Source of the DNA: an uncultured Oceanospirillaceae bacterium
GTDB lineage: Bacteria; Pseudomonadota; Gammaproteobacteria; Pseudomonadales; Balneatricaceae
Reading direction: 5' to 3'
Length of the DNA stretch: 64,000 bases
Assembly: GCA_937138495.1 (NCBI GenBank)
Contig: CAKZPE010000021.1
Span: 124,001-188,000, forward strand
Below, piece by piece: positions 43,767 through 53,355 of this stretch (the stretch's first letter is position 1; every line of letters starts with the position of its first letter). A model generated the notes under the pieces. That model saw only the letters and a program-made list of their open reading frames with translations, had not been told where the DNA came from and did not search any database. The position numbers and the translations under genes are program-made.

Positions 43767-43800
43767 AAAGCCGGGCTGCTCAGGCAGTCCGGCTTTTTTT
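43767..43800 (+). terminator. Rho-independent terminator after the LysE-type gene
   Basis: AAAGCCGG (43767-43774) pairs with CCGGCTTT (43789-43796), the loop holds a further CTGC/GCAG pair, and the stem is followed by a run of T. It lies between the exporter gene and the convergent TonB receptor gene. Confidence 0.85.
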
Positions 43801-43815
43801 TGCATTGCGGTTTTA

Positions 43816-45987
43816 TCAGAACTCGTAACGGGCGTTAACCAGTATGGTCCGGCGCTCACCGTAGTAACAGGCGCTGTCGCCGCTACAGGAAGAGATGAAT
43901 TCTTTATCTGCCAGGTTACGTACGTTCAGCGACAGCTGCCAGTCGGCAATGTCATAGCTGGCCAGCGCATCGTAGAGTGTTACAGACGGTGTACGCAGGG
44001 TACCCAGACCGTTGTCGCTGGAGCCGATAAAGCGGCTGCCCAGGCCGACTCCCAGCGCTTCATTAACGCGGTATTTACCGAATACGGACGCCATATCTTT
44101 TGGCCGGCCGGCCAGTTCATTGTTCAGGAACTTGCCGGTGCTGTCTTTAGTGACCTCGGTCTTGGCATGGGTATAGTTGGCCAGCAGGCTGAAACGGTCC
44201 CAGTCTTTACGCAGCTCAGCTTCGAAGCCTTTGATCGTGACTTCTTCCAGCTGAATACGGCTGCCCAGCAGTGGGTTATCCGGATCGCGTTCCAGGCGGT
44301 TTTCTTCTGTGGTGTGATAGATTGCCGTATTCAGTGACAGGCTGCTATCCGGCTGGAACTTAATACCGGCTTCATACTGGATATTTTCCTGTGCCTTAAA
44401 CGGATTGTTGTTACTGTCGCTGCCGGTTGTCGGCTCGAAGGCGGTTGCAACACTGACGTATGGTGATACGCCGTTGTCAAAGTTGTACAGCGCACCTAAG
44501 CGGCCGGATACCTTGCTGTCAGACGTTCTGGTACCGTCATCAAACTTGCTGGAGTAATGGGTCCAGCGCAAACCTGCATTCAGATCCCACTGATTGATGC
44601 GGATGCTGTCCTGAACATAGATGCCCTGTTGCTTCAGTGTATTGGTTGGCTGCCTGGTCAGATTAACATTGGTTGGCAGGTTTGGATTCGGATTGAACGG
44701 GTCAACCTGTAAGGTAGCCAGTGTCGCTGCGTTGTTGGTCTGGATAGCAGTCAGCAGTTCGGTCTGGTTGTTCCAGCGGGATTCTTCCAGTTTGTTATGG
44801 CTCAGATCGGCACCCAGAATCAGTTCGTGCTCTGCTGCGCCGGTGGAGAAGTTGCTTGTGAACTGGTGATCCCAGACAGTAGAGCTCAGTTTGCGCTGGA
44901 TCGCTTCAGACAGCATTGGCACATTATTGCCCGGGAACTGCGCGTTAATAAGGCCGGTTGCGAAAGCCCTTGTCTGGCCCTGCGCGACCAGGGCATCAAT
45001 GATGCCTGATTTGGAAATCGCATACTGGCTGCGGTAATCACCTTCGCCTCTAAGATGACGGAAGTGGGTGCTGTACGTCCAGGTGTCGTTAATCTTTTGA
45101 TTGTATTTCAGGGTGATGGAGTCCGTTTCGGTATCGTACTTATCGAAATCAGGATGCCCCAGGAAGGTGTCGGTTGGTATACGCTGGCTTGCCGGCAGAC
45201 CGATGGTGGTTTCCTGCGGCAGGAACTGCAGGGTGGAACCTGATTTATCACGCTGCGTCAGGGCGATGACGGTCAGATCCGCATCTTCGTTGATCTGCCA
45301 GCGCAGGGACGGGTTAATCAGCAGACGGTTATCTTCAACGTGATCAACCTGCTGGTCCGCGTTGCGGCCTAATGCCACCAGACGGTAGTTCAGGTCGTCA
45401 CGGCCTGCCACGCTGCCCTGTGTATCAATACCGACCTGAGCGTGGTTACGGTTACCGGCCTGCAGCCAGATTTCGGTGCGGTCCTCACCTTCAGGTGTTT
45501 TCGAGTCCGCAGCGACAATGCCCCCCAGAGACCCCTGGCCGTACAGGGAAGACCCGGGGCCTTTCAGTACCTGAATGTTGTCCAGTGTATAAGGTTCGAT
45601 ACGGGCCCGGTTATAGTGACCAAAATCAGTCCGCAGGCCATCCAGATAGTAAGAAACATCAGCACCACGGATGACTGCGGTATCAACCCGGCTGTCGACG
45701 CCGAATTCACCGGCAAAGACGCCCGCGTTATAGGTCAGCGCATCTTGCAGACTTTGTGCGCCGGTATCCTTCAGCTGAGTCTGATTAATGATGGAAATTG
45801 AGTACGGTGAATCACTGACAGGGCGTGAAGACTTGTTGGCACTGGCTGAACCGGTTTCAGCATAGCCAGGAGCCTTGGCGCTGACGACAACAGTGTCCTG
45901 TTGCTGGATATCGGTATCTGCTGCCAGAGCAGAGTTTGCGCTGCAGATTGCCAGCGCCAGCACAGAATAGTGCATACGGGAGTTCAT
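43816..45987 (-). CDS. TonB-dependent siderophore receptor
   Basis: A 723-residue outer-membrane receptor of the siderophore (FhuA/FoxA-like) class. A signal peptide (about 1-22, ending NSALAAD) is followed by QDTVVVSA, probably the TonB box, and the plug with SDSPYSISIINQTQLKDTGAQSLQDALTYNAGVF, DSRVDTAVIRG and VLKGPGSSLYGQGSLGGIVAADSK. The barrel ends in Phe (RYEF). A Cys pair late in the chain (SSCSGDSACYYGERR) lies in the last extracellular loop, as in ferric hydroxamate receptors. It is downstream of the PepSY gene and a small exported protein on the same strand, which suggests ferric siderophore uptake with reduction at the inner membrane. Confidence 0.92.
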   Translation of the reverse strand: MNSRMHYSVLALAICSANSALAADTDIQQQDTVVVSAKAPGYAETGSASANKSSRPVSDSPYSISIINQTQLKDTGAQSLQDALTYNAGVFAGEFGVDSRVDTAVIRGADVSYYLDGLRTDFGHYNRARIEPYTLDNIQVLKGPGSSLYGQGSLGGIVAADSKTPEGEDRTEIWLQAGNRNHAQVGIDTQGSVAGRDDLNYRLVALGRNADQQVDHVEDNRLLINPSLRWQINEDADLTVIALTQRDKSGSTLQFLPQETTIGLPASQRIPTDTFLGHPDFDKYDTETDSITLKYNQKINDTWTYSTHFRHLRGEGDYRSQYAISKSGIIDALVAQGQTRAFATGLINAQFPGNNVPMLSEAIQRKLSSTVWDHQFTSNFSTGAAEHELILGADLSHNKLEESRWNNQTELLTAIQTNNAATLATLQVDPFNPNPNLPTNVNLTRQPTNTLKQQGIYVQDSIRINQWDLNAGLRWTHYSSKFDDGTRTSDSKVSGRLGALYNFDNGVSPYVSVATAFEPTTGSDSNNNPFKAQENIQYEAGIKFQPDSSLSLNTAIYHTTEENRLERDPDNPLLGSRIQLEEVTIKGFEAELRKDWDRFSLLANYTHAKTEVTKDSTGKFLNNELAGRPKDMASVFGKYRVNEALGVGLGSRFIGSSDNGLGTLRTPSVTLYDALASYDIADWQLSLNVRNLADKEFISSCSGDSACYYGERRTILVNARYEF

Positions 45988-46097
45988 AGAACTGTGTTCC
46001 TTATTCTTAAAATCGGGTGGAATACCTGGGAAAAAGAGTAAAGGCGGTGCCTGGCGATAGCTGGGGAGGGCCTGGAGTCGATTCTGGTTATAAAAAT

Positions 46098-46427
46098 TCA
46101 GTGAGCAGCAAAGCTGTCCGGGCCGATATCAAATACATGTCCCGGGCCGGCATCAATGAGCAGGAAATACTTTTGCTTTGGTGCAATAAAGTGAAATTCC
46201 CCTTTTGCATTGCTGCGGGTTTTGCTGAGCCGGTACAGATCCAGGCTCAGCACTTCTATGGAAAGATTCGCCGGGCTGATTTCATCCAGTTCCAGCGTAC
46301 AGCTGTGATGGCTGTCGTCTGTTTCACAGCTGACATCAGCGCCATGTGCAAAGCTGTGCGCCGACAGGGTAACACTCAGCAGTGCAGCGGCTGTGTATAA
46401 CAGCCGGTTAACGGTTTTAGCGTCCAT
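46098..46427 (-). CDS. Small exported protein, NikL/CbiL-like tail
   Basis: A 109-residue exported protein. The signal peptide covers about 1-28 (LLYTAAALLSVTLSAHSFAHG). The mature part has two Cys (CETDDSHHSC) that may form a disulfide, then a small beta domain with GEFHFIAPKQKYFLLIDAGPGHV. The DAGPGH ending resembles the C-terminus of the periplasmic NikL/CbiL-type components of metal uptake, but the match is short and only suggestive. ATG 46427 follows a very strong AAGGAG; the gene overlaps the end of the PepSY gene by 11 bp. It stands between PepSY and the siderophore receptor, which supports a metal-uptake role. Confidence 0.7.
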   Translation of the reverse strand: MDAKTVNRLLYTAAALLSVTLSAHSFAHGADVSCETDDSHHSCTLELDEISPANLSIEVLSLDLYRLSKTRSNAKGEFHFIAPKQKYFLLIDAGPGHVFDIGPDSFAAH

Positions 46428-48126
46428 CGATTGTCTCCTTGCCGTTGGCATCCAGCGACCATTGTGTCTGATATACCTGACCGTCCCAGCCGATGGCTGT
46501 TAACCAGATTTTTTCATTGCCGGTCAGGGCAGGTGGCAGATGTATATCCGCATGGCGAGATCCTGCAGGGCCGTGAATCAGGATACCCGGGGCACGGAGA
46601 GTGCGGGGTTCACCGACCCGTAAATATGCAAACTTAAAGGCTTGGGTAGCGGCATCCGGCAGCGCGACATTGAAGTTTACCGAGGCATTGGGCCGGATCG
46701 GATTAAGGTCTTTTTCCAGTAAACCGGCTACCGCATTCATGGATACTTCCCAGTTACCCACAGGCTGGGGCTGATACAGGAATCCCGCGCCTTTGGTGCC
46801 CTGGCTGCTGAGTGTCAGCGCAATGCCGCATCCGGCACCGATGCCCAGAATCAGCAGGACATTCATGTATTTGAATAATCCGAAAGGACGCCCCCAGGGG
46901 CGGACAATCCGCCAGGATTTATGCAGCCTGCGAATGATGCTGTTGCGTGAATAAACGATCCGTGCCGCGCGGGCGGTACGCTTCAGGTTGATGATCAGCC
47001 CGCTGATACAGAGCACCGTCATACCTGCGCCAAACACAAACCAGATCAGTTTCACCGGTAAGTCTGCCGCATTGCCTGATGCCCAGTTTCCCAGATGCAG
47101 CGGTGCCATGGCCATATCGGCCCGTTGCGCCGGGGTGTATTTATCCACGGTATGGCTGGCAATAATGTCGGCGGTAAAGGGGTTCAGGTAGAGCTTATTT
47201 TGCCGACCATTGGGCACCAGCCAAGCATCGCCGGCAAAAGTGACCGTATAAGGATCAGCGTTATGCTCCGGCGGGTTAATCCCCAGGATTTGCGCATCCG
47301 GATACGCCTTTCTGACCGCACTGATCATGCTTGCAGCGCTGAGCATGGTGCCGGAAATGTTGTCCATATCCCCGTAGCTGAGCAGGGGTTTGATATTGGT
47401 TGGCTCAACAGGGTTCGGGGCGCCCAGATGGCTGACCAGAGGGTTCTCGTAAAACCACCAGGTGCCGGTTACACCGATGATCAGTACAAACCACAAACTC
47501 CACAGGCCAATCAGTTTATGCAGATCTGACCAGAATACCCGGGCATTGCCGGTACGGGGCATCCGGAAGAAAAAACGCCAGAATTTCGGGTAGGCATAAA
47601 GGCCTGCAATCAGTGATAACAGTGTCAGTAACCCGAAAACGTTCACCACACTGCGGCCAATGACCGGCAGGTACAGAGTTGAGTGCAGAAAACCGATGAA
47701 GCGGCCGGGGGTCAGCACCGGCGTATCACCTTTAACTTCGCCGGTATAGGGGTCGATCCAGGCATAGCGGAAACCGCCGGCGGCATCATTAAACATGGCG
47801 AACGATGCAAAGCCCGGATGCTGGTTCATGGTTTCAAAAAAGCTCAGGCCAAATTCCGGATAAGCCGCCTGCAGGCGGTCCAGTAATTCACCGGCACCCA
47901 GACGTACATCCCCGGATGAGGCGCGAAATTCAGAATACAGCAGCCAGTCAATTTCCAGTGACAGCACAGCCAGTGCGCCGCTGAGCAGCACGACGGTAAA
48001 TAACAGGCTCAGTTTCAGGCCCACAAAGCTGTGGATTAAAAATGCGATGTACTGAACCGACAGTGATTTGCGGGGTGCACGCCGTGCGTCCGTCCGGGTG
48101 CGGAAAAAGTGTTGCAGGCCTTGCAT
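46417..48126 (-). CDS. PepSY-domain inner membrane protein, probable ferric siderophore reductase
   Basis: A 569-residue inner-membrane protein. The first helix (LLFTVVLLSGALAVLSLEIDWLLY) is followed by a periplasmic region with HPGFASFAMFNDAAGGFRYAWIDPYTGEV, then more helices with WSDLHKLIGLWSLWFVLIIGVTGTWWFYENP, the PepSY-associated block with paired His and Trp. Further helices lie near 355-380 and 420-440, and a C-terminal periplasmic domain ends the chain. Proteins of this type near siderophore receptors are thought to reduce ferric iron at the membrane. ATG 48126 is chosen; an in-frame TTG at 48141 would add five residues. It is first of three genes with the small exported protein and the receptor. 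Confidence 0.88.
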   Translation of the reverse strand: MQGLQHFFRTRTDARRAPRKSLSVQYIAFLIHSFVGLKLSLLFTVVLLSGALAVLSLEIDWLLYSEFRASSGDVRLGAGELLDRLQAAYPEFGLSFFETMNQHPGFASFAMFNDAAGGFRYAWIDPYTGEVKGDTPVLTPGRFIGFLHSTLYLPVIGRSVVNVFGLLTLLSLIAGLYAYPKFWRFFFRMPRTGNARVFWSDLHKLIGLWSLWFVLIIGVTGTWWFYENPLVSHLGAPNPVEPTNIKPLLSYGDMDNISGTMLSAASMISAVRKAYPDAQILGINPPEHNADPYTVTFAGDAWLVPNGRQNKLYLNPFTADIIASHTVDKYTPAQRADMAMAPLHLGNWASGNAADLPVKLIWFVFGAGMTVLCISGLIINLKRTARAARIVYSRNSIIRRLHKSWRIVRPWGRPFGLFKYMNVLLILGIGAGCGIALTLSSQGTKGAGFLYQPQPVGNWEVSMNAVAGLLEKDLNPIRPNASVNFNVALPDAATQAFKFAYLRVGEPRTLRAPGILIHGPAGSRHADIHLPPALTGNEKIWLTAIGWDGQVYQTQWSLDANGKETIDGR

Positions 48127-48313
48127 ACCAGAGCCATCCAATCGTCAGAAGCAAACAGGGCAACGCCCTTTGATTATGTTTCGAATGGCTTGCAGGCGAA
48201 TGGTGAAAGCGTTGTGACCTGCTGGCTGGTTCGTTATAAAAGCTGTTTTCCGGCACGTTTTACGTGTGGTAAAAAATACAGCGGCAGGCATGGTAAAAGA
48301 ATGTAAATCTTAT

Positions 48314-48328
48314 TGCAAACTATTCTTA
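48314..48328 (-). promoter_or_regulatory. Possible Fur box upstream of the PepSY operon
   Basis: TGCAAACTATTCTTA at 48314-48328 has a good right half (ATTCTTA against ATTCTCA) and a poor left half compared with the 7-1-7 Fur pattern. It lies in an AT-rich stretch about 190 bp before the PepSY start. The rest of the 312-bp gap between the PepSY and modF genes holds only the hairpin at 48402-48423. Confidence 0.35.
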
Positions 48329-48401
48329 TTTAATGCTGTCTGAAGCAGGTTTACTGAATAAAAACAGGGTATTACGCAAAAGGATTACGATGGGAATCAT
48401 C

Positions 48402-48423
48402 GCCTGCCCTGGTCAGGGCAGGC
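48402..48423. terminator. Perfect GC-rich palindrome after modF
   Basis: GCCTGCCCTG (48402-48411) pairs perfectly with CAGGGCAGGC (48414-48423), with only GT between. It lies 16 bp after the modF stop on the minus strand. No T-run follows, so a terminator or a mRNA-end stabiliser are both possible. Confidence 0.5.
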
Positions 48424-48438
48424 CGCTGAGAATGGTGG

Positions 48439-49860
48439 TTACTGAGTTTTTTCCAGTGCCAGGTACTGATCAATGCCTTTGATTCTGTCTTCCGGGTGGT
48501 GGTTGACGTACAGCACAGTGGTTTCACTGTCGGCACAGATCTTTTCGATCAGGCTGAGCACCAACTGACGGTTCATGTCATCCAGGCCCAGGCAGGGCTC
48601 GTCGAGAATCAGCAGCGGCGGATGCTTCACCATGGCACGGGCAATCAGTAACAGCCGCTGGTCGCCGTAAGAGAGCTTGTTAAATGGCTGGTCAGCCCGG
48701 TCGGTCATGCCCAGCACTGCCAGCCACTGATCGGCAATGTCCCGCTGCCGGTCAGTGTATTTGCTGTACAGGCCAATGCTGTCGTAGAAACCGGAAATGA
48801 TCACATTGCGCAGGCTGATGCTGACCCGGTATTCCCATTGCAGGGCGGTGGATACATAGCCGATGTACTGCTTAATCTGCCAGATACTTTCCCCGCTGCC
48901 GCGCTGGAAGCCAAACACGAAAATATCATTCACATAACATTGCGGGTGGTCACCGGTAATCAGTGATAGCAGGCCGGTTTTACCGCTGCCGTTCGGGCCG
49001 CTTAACTGCCAGTGCTGGCCGGGGTTAATGGTCCAGCTCAGATCTTCGATAATGGCTTTGTCTGCATACTTAATGTTGATGCTGTTGAGCCGTACCAGCG
49101 GGTCTTCCGGATTCAGTGCCGGAATGGCAGTTTCCGGATCGGCACCCGGCACCTGCAGCTCGGTAGTTTTCAGGTGCAGCAGTTTATACAGTTCTTCGTA
49201 GGCCTGTTCATCCTGCTTATCGATGCTCAGTTGCAGGCGACCGTGATCCATATAGGCGATATGGGTGATGAAGTCCGGGAACTCATCAAAGCGGTTCAGC
49301 ACCATCACCATCGGCACAGTTTCGATCAGTGAGCTGAGATAGTCCTGCAGCATTGCCAGGGTATCCACATCCAGACCGTCGAAGGGCTCGTCCAGCACCA
49401 GCATATCCGGCTCGCTGGCCAGCGCGCGGATCAGCATGACTTTACGGGATTCCCCGGTGGATAACTTCCGGAAGGCCCGTTCCAGCAGATACTCAAGCTT
49501 AAAGCGGGTGATCAGATCATCGATCAGCGGCTGGTTGTCTGAAACCTGGCCGATGATATCCCGCACAGATGTGCCTTCTGCGATGACATCCATAATATCG
49601 GCATCATCTTTTTTAAGCTCTTCTGCAATCAGCTCAGCCTGTGCTTCAAAAGAGACCAGCCCGACCTTCGCGGGAATGCCTTCAGCAGTGCCGCTGATAA
49701 TGTCGCCGGCGCCGGCCAGCACTGCCGCCAGCGCTGATTTACCTGCACCGTTGGTACCGGTAATGACCCAGTGCTGTTGGGGTTCAATCTGCCAGTTAAT
49801 CTGTTCCAGCTGGAAACGTTCGTCAAAGTCGACGCTGAGATTATTAAAACGGATAGTCAT
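48439..49860 (-). CDS. modF: ModF-type twin ABC ATPase
   Basis: A 473-residue soluble protein with two ABC ATPase domains. The first has ITGTNGAGKSAL (Walker A), KLSTGESRKVMLIRALASEPDMLVLDEPFDGLD (signature and Walker B). The second has LSGPNGSGKTGLLSLITGDHP, KLSYGDQRLLLIARAMVKHPPLLILDEPCLGLD. The layout and length match ModF (PhrA) of enterobacteria, which lies in molybdate loci though it is not needed for transport. Here no modABC genes are near, so the role is open. The start is ATG 49860. Confidence 0.88.
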   Translation of the reverse strand: MTIRFNNLSVDFDERFQLEQINWQIEPQQHWVITGTNGAGKSALAAVLAGAGDIISGTAEGIPAKVGLVSFEAQAELIAEELKKDDADIMDVIAEGTSVRDIIGQVSDNQPLIDDLITRFKLEYLLERAFRKLSTGESRKVMLIRALASEPDMLVLDEPFDGLDVDTLAMLQDYLSSLIETVPMVMVLNRFDEFPDFITHIAYMDHGRLQLSIDKQDEQAYEELYKLLHLKTTELQVPGADPETAIPALNPEDPLVRLNSINIKYADKAIIEDLSWTINPGQHWQLSGPNGSGKTGLLSLITGDHPQCYVNDIFVFGFQRGSGESIWQIKQYIGYVSTALQWEYRVSISLRNVIISGFYDSIGLYSKYTDRQRDIADQWLAVLGMTDRADQPFNKLSYGDQRLLLIARAMVKHPPLLILDEPCLGLDDMNRQLVLSLIEKICADSETTVLYVNHHPEDRIKGIDQYLALEKTQ

Positions 49861-49950
49861 ATAAAAGTCTTTGGCCAGTCGCGGGTTGAGTACAGTTAAG
49901 CGCTTTGCAAAGCGTCATGTGTCGGGCGTTTTGCAAAAGGCTTGAGCAAT

Positions 49951-49990
49951 AAAAAAGGCCGGGAACTCCTTTAAGAAGTGCGCCGGCCTT
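49951..49990 (-). terminator. Terminator of ilvC
   Basis: AAGGCCGG (49955-49962) pairs with CCGGCCTT (49983-49990); on the minus strand the stem is followed by a T-run (the A-run at 49951-49956). It lies after the ilvC stop and before modF. Confidence 0.85.
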
Positions 49991-50046
49991 CATATGCCTG
50001 ACTGTTAGAACCTGTGGCTCAGACAGTCATGGCTGTGGCGAAAATC

Positions 50047-51522
50047 TTAAACGATTTTCTTCATGTCAGACATGTAGCCACGCAGTTCAGAACCGATCGC
50101 TTCAACCGGGTGAGCACGCAGAGCAGCGTTCACTTCGATCAGGCGGGCGTTGTCTACGCCGTTGTCAGCAACATCCAGGCCTTTACCGATAACATCGGTG
50201 TCGATACCTTTCATGAAGTCTTCCAGCAGTGGCAGACATGCGTGGTTGTACAGGTAGCAGCCGTATTCTGCAGTATCAGAAATAGTCGCGTTCATTTCGT
50301 ACAGCTTCTTACGTGCAATGGTGTTCGCAATCAGCGGTGTCTCGTGCAGAGACTCGTAGTAAGCAGAGTCAGCGATGATGCCGGCAGCTGTCATGGTTTC
50401 GAAAGCCAGCTCAACACCCGCTTTAACCATAGCAACCATCAGGATACCGTTGTCGAAGAATTCCTGCTCAGAGATCTCAACGTCGCCTGCAGGGGTCTTT
50501 TCGAAAGCTGTCTCAGCCGTTTCTGCGCGCCAGCCCAGCAGTTTCGCATCGTCGTTTGCCCAGTCTTCCATCATGCCGCTGGAGAATGCGCCAGTCATGA
50601 TGTCGTCCTGGTGCTTGTTGTACAGCGGACGCATGATAACTTTCAGTTCTTCAGACAGATCGAACGCTTTGATCTTAGCCGGGTTAGACAGACGGTCCAG
50701 CATGTTAGTTACGCCGCCGTACTTCAGCGCTTCAGTGATCGTTTCCCAGCCGTACTGGATCAGCTTAGATGCGTAACCGGCATCAATGCCTTTCTCAACC
50801 ATCTTGTTGAAGCACAGGATAGAACCGGTCTGCAGCATACCGCACAGGATAGTCTGCTCGCCCATCAGGTCGGACTTAACTTCAGCAACGAAAGAAGACA
50901 TCAGTACGCCAGCCTTGTGACCACCGGTACCTACAGCGTATGCCTTAGCCAGAGCCAGACCTTCGCCTTTAGGGTCGTTATCTTCGTGAACTGCGATCAG
51001 GGTAGGTACACCGAAACCACGTACGTATTCGTTACGTACTTCAGAACCCGGGCACTTAGGTGCAACCATGATAACGGTCAGGTCAGGACGGATCTGCATA
51101 CCTTCTTCAACGATGTTGAAACCGTGAGAGTAAGACAGGCAGGCACCTTCTTTCATCAGTGGCATAACTGCTTCAACAACAGGGGTATGCTGCTTGTCAG
51201 GCGTCAGGTTCAGAACCACGTCAGCCGTCGGGATCAGTTCTTCGTAAGTACCTACGGTGAAACCGTTTTCGGTTGCACTCTTCCAGGACTGACGCTTCTC
51301 TTCGATCGCAGCAGCACGCAGGGTGTAAGACACGTCGCAACCGCTGTCACGCAGGTTCATACCCTGAGCCAGACCCTGTGCACCACAACCGATTACAACA
51401 ATCTTTTTACCTTTAAGAGCGTTAACACCGTCGTCGAATTCGTTCAGGTGCATGAAGCGGCACTTAGCCAGCTGAGCCAGCTGCTCGCGCAGTGGCAGGG
51501 TGTTGAAATAGTTATTAGACAT
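50047..51522 (-). CDS. ilvC: Ketol-acid reductoisomerase, class II
   Basis: An enzyme of 491 residues that turns acetolactate or acetohydroxybutyrate into the dihydroxy acid with NADPH and Mg2+, the second step of valine and isoleucine synthesis. The length is that of the long class II form found in E. coli. The N-terminal Rossmann domain has [17 protein letters not shown] near residue 45 and [11 protein letters not shown]; the two knotted C-terminal domains contain [13 protein letters not shown] and [12 protein letters not shown]. The gene stands alone, with its own terminator and a clear promoter. No ilvY-type regulator is adjacent. A long open frame on the opposite strand is a codon-bias shadow. 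Confidence 0.97.
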   Translation of the reverse strand: MSNNYFNTLPLREQLAQLAKCRFMHLNEFDDGVNALKGKKIVVIGCGAQGLAQGMNLRDSGCDVSYTLRAAAIEEKRQSWKSATENGFTVGTYEELIPTADVVLNLTPDKQHTPVVEAVMPLMKEGACLSYSHGFNIVEEGMQIRPDLTVIMVAPKCPGSEVRNEYVRGFGVPTLIAVHEDNDPKGEGLALAKAYAVGTGGHKAGVLMSSFVAEVKSDLMGEQTILCGMLQTGSILCFNKMVEKGIDAGYASKLIQYGWETITEALKYGGVTNMLDRLSNPAKIKAFDLSEELKVIMRPLYNKHQDDIMTGAFSSGMMEDWANDDAKLLGWRAETAETAFEKTPAGDVEISEQEFFDNGILMVAMVKAGVELAFETMTAAGIIADSAYYESLHETPLIANTIARKKLYEMNATISDTAEYGCYLYNHACLPLLEDFMKGIDTDVIGKGLDVADNGVDNARLIEVNAALRAHPVEAIGSELRGYMSDMKKIV

Positions 51523-51884
51523 GGTCTGTATATCTCTTTAGTTAGCCTGTGAACAGGCGTTCATTATTCTGTTTTACAGCCCGGTGGCTGCAAAAGCTTA
51601 TTCCGAGTCGCGGGCATTATATAGAGATGCTCCGCGAACTGTAATGGGGCAAGTGTAGTGCAATGTTGGTCTTGCGTATATTGATATATTTAGATAGCAG
51701 TGTTGCTAAAAGTGAAATATCAAATATCGGATGTATGCGTCATCCGATGGCTGAGTTAGATAATAATATAAGGCTGTTTGCCAGCTTTTAGTTTTCATTG
51801 TCAGTTTTTGCTTAGCTTTATCCCAGAGATCTGTTGTAATTTATACGCCTTTACAGTCACTCCGAATGAATGGATTCATAAATT
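51523..51884. promoter_or_regulatory. 362-bp divergent region with the ilvC promoter
   Basis: On the minus strand, TTACAG (complement of 51639-51644) is followed after 17 bp by TATAAT (complement of 51616-51621), a good sigma-70 promoter about 95 bp before ilvC. A small hairpin GCCTGT/ACAGGC (51545-51558) lies in the leader. The AT-rich part from 51660 to 51880 should hold the promoter of the rhomboid gene on the plus strand, but no clear element is seen. Confidence 0.6.
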
Positions 51885-53318
51885 ATGGTGATCATTCCTA
51901 CAGAAAAGCGCTTTGACTGGCGTAAGCCGCCGCTGATCCTTTTCTGCCTTGTGTTAATAAACGTTTTCGTTTTCTTCTTTTATCAGGATGCTGATGAAGA
52001 GAAGCTCAGTGAATTGCTGTCCCGTTATGAATCGTCAGGATATTTCGAAGCCGAGTGGCCGGTATATCTTCGCTATCTTGAAGAGACCAACAGCAGTGAA
52101 ATAACAACATACCGCCAGTTGTATGATGAGGAAGAAGCGCTTCAGTTGAGTGTGTATCTGTTAGTTGATCAGCCGTACTTTTCTTACTTACGTGATAACC
52201 AGACGCAGTTTGAAGCACCCGGTAACGGTGAGTACTGGCAGGTACGGGAGGAACTTAATCAGTTAGTCAGTACGATCAGCGTATACGGTTATGGGCTGAG
52301 GCCGAAACAGCCGGACTTTATTTCACTGATTACCCATCAGTTTTTGCACGGGGGGCTTTTGCATCTGCTGGGAAATATGTTTTTCCTGGTGATCTTTGGT
52401 TTCTCGGTCGAAGCGACCATAGGTCATGTACGGTTTCTTCTTTTCTATTTAATTGCCGGCGTTGCCGGCGGGATGCTGTACAGCGCAGTGAATGCATCCA
52501 GCCCCAGTGCTTTGGTGGGGGCTTCCGGGGCTATTTCGGGTGTTATGGCGATGTATCTCGGCGTATTTCGGCTGCGCAAAATTGAGTTCTTTTACTGGTT
52601 TTATATTTTTGTGGGCTTTGTCCGGGCGCCTGCGCTGGCTGTTTTACCGCTGTATCTGGCAAATGAACTGTATAACTTTTATACCCAGCCTGATTCTAAT
52701 GTTGCCTTCATGGCGCATACGGGAGGCTTTCTTGCCGGAGCGGTACTGATCTGGATTACCTTGCTGATCGCACCAAAAGCACTGGATGAACAGTATCTGG
52801 AAAAAGATGATGAGCCGTCAGGGACCCAAAAAGAATTGCAGCAGATTTATCAGTTGCTGGGCCAGTTTGCCTATGATGCGGCGCTCAGAAGGCTCACCGA
52901 ATATGAACAGCAAAACGGCCCTGAGTTTGATTTCTGCTGGCTGAGATACCGTATTTATAAAGAAAGAGGGGATACACCGTCAGAACTGGAGTCGGCGGCG
53001 CAGATACTGACGGTTGAGCGCTTAACATCTGCACAGCTCAGAAAGACGGAACAGGTCTGGCGTGAGACGCCTGCCGTGCATGACAGGCTAACAACGGCAG
53101 CCGTTGTCGGGCTGGGCTGGCGTATGATGCAGCTGGACAGTCTGCAGACCACTGAAGCCATTGTTAAGTACCTGTATGGGAAAGACGATCATACTCAGGA
53201 GATGAGTCACTTAGTACGTAAGCTGTCACAGAAATTCGGTGAACAGGCGAATGAAGTCAAGCGTAAGCGTTATGAGCGGGCTGCTGACGAGATGGTTATG
53301 CGGGCGCGGCAAGTTTAA
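51885..53318 (+). CDS. Rhomboid family intramembrane serine protease with TPR-like tail
   Basis: A 477-residue membrane protease. One N-terminal helix (about 12-28) is followed by a charged region of about 100 residues. The rhomboid core (about 145-300) has HQFLHGGLLHLLGNMFF, with the H-x4-H-x3-N pattern of TM2, then GASGAISG with catalytic Ser214, and HTGGFLAGA with catalytic His278. The dyad is complete, so the protease should be active. A soluble C-terminal part (about 315-477) is helical and may be a TPR-like region. It lies 37 bp before the B-box/TPR protein gene in the same direction, and the two are probably partners. The natural substrate is unknown. Confidence 0.9.
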   Translation: MVIIPTEKRFDWRKPPLILFCLVLINVFVFFFYQDADEEKLSELLSRYESSGYFEAEWPVYLRYLEETNSSEITTYRQLYDEEEALQLSVYLLVDQPYFSYLRDNQTQFEAPGNGEYWQVREELNQLVSTISVYGYGLRPKQPDFISLITHQFLHGGLLHLLGNMFFLVIFGFSVEATIGHVRFLLFYLIAGVAGGMLYSAVNASSPSALVGASGAISGVMAMYLGVFRLRKIEFFYWFYIFVGFVRAPALAVLPLYLANELYNFYTQPDSNVAFMAHTGGFLAGAVLIWITLLIAPKALDEQYLEKDDEPSGTQKELQQIYQLLGQFAYDAALRRLTEYEQQNGPEFDFCWLRYRIYKERGDTPSELESAAQILTVERLTSAQLRKTEQVWRETPAVHDRLTTAAVVGLGWRMMQLDSLQTTEAIVKYLYGKDDHTQEMSHLVRKLSQKFGEQANEVKRKRYERAADEMVMRARQV

Positions 53319-53355
53319 TTGCCTGAGACATACGTAAATACAGAGGTGACCGCAA

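Noticed and set aside
50014..51552. A 512-codon open frame on the plus strand opposite ilvC
   Set aside because: It lies wholly antisense to a certain, highly expressed enzyme gene, has a Cys/His/Val-rich composition typical of mirrored codon bias, and matches no family.
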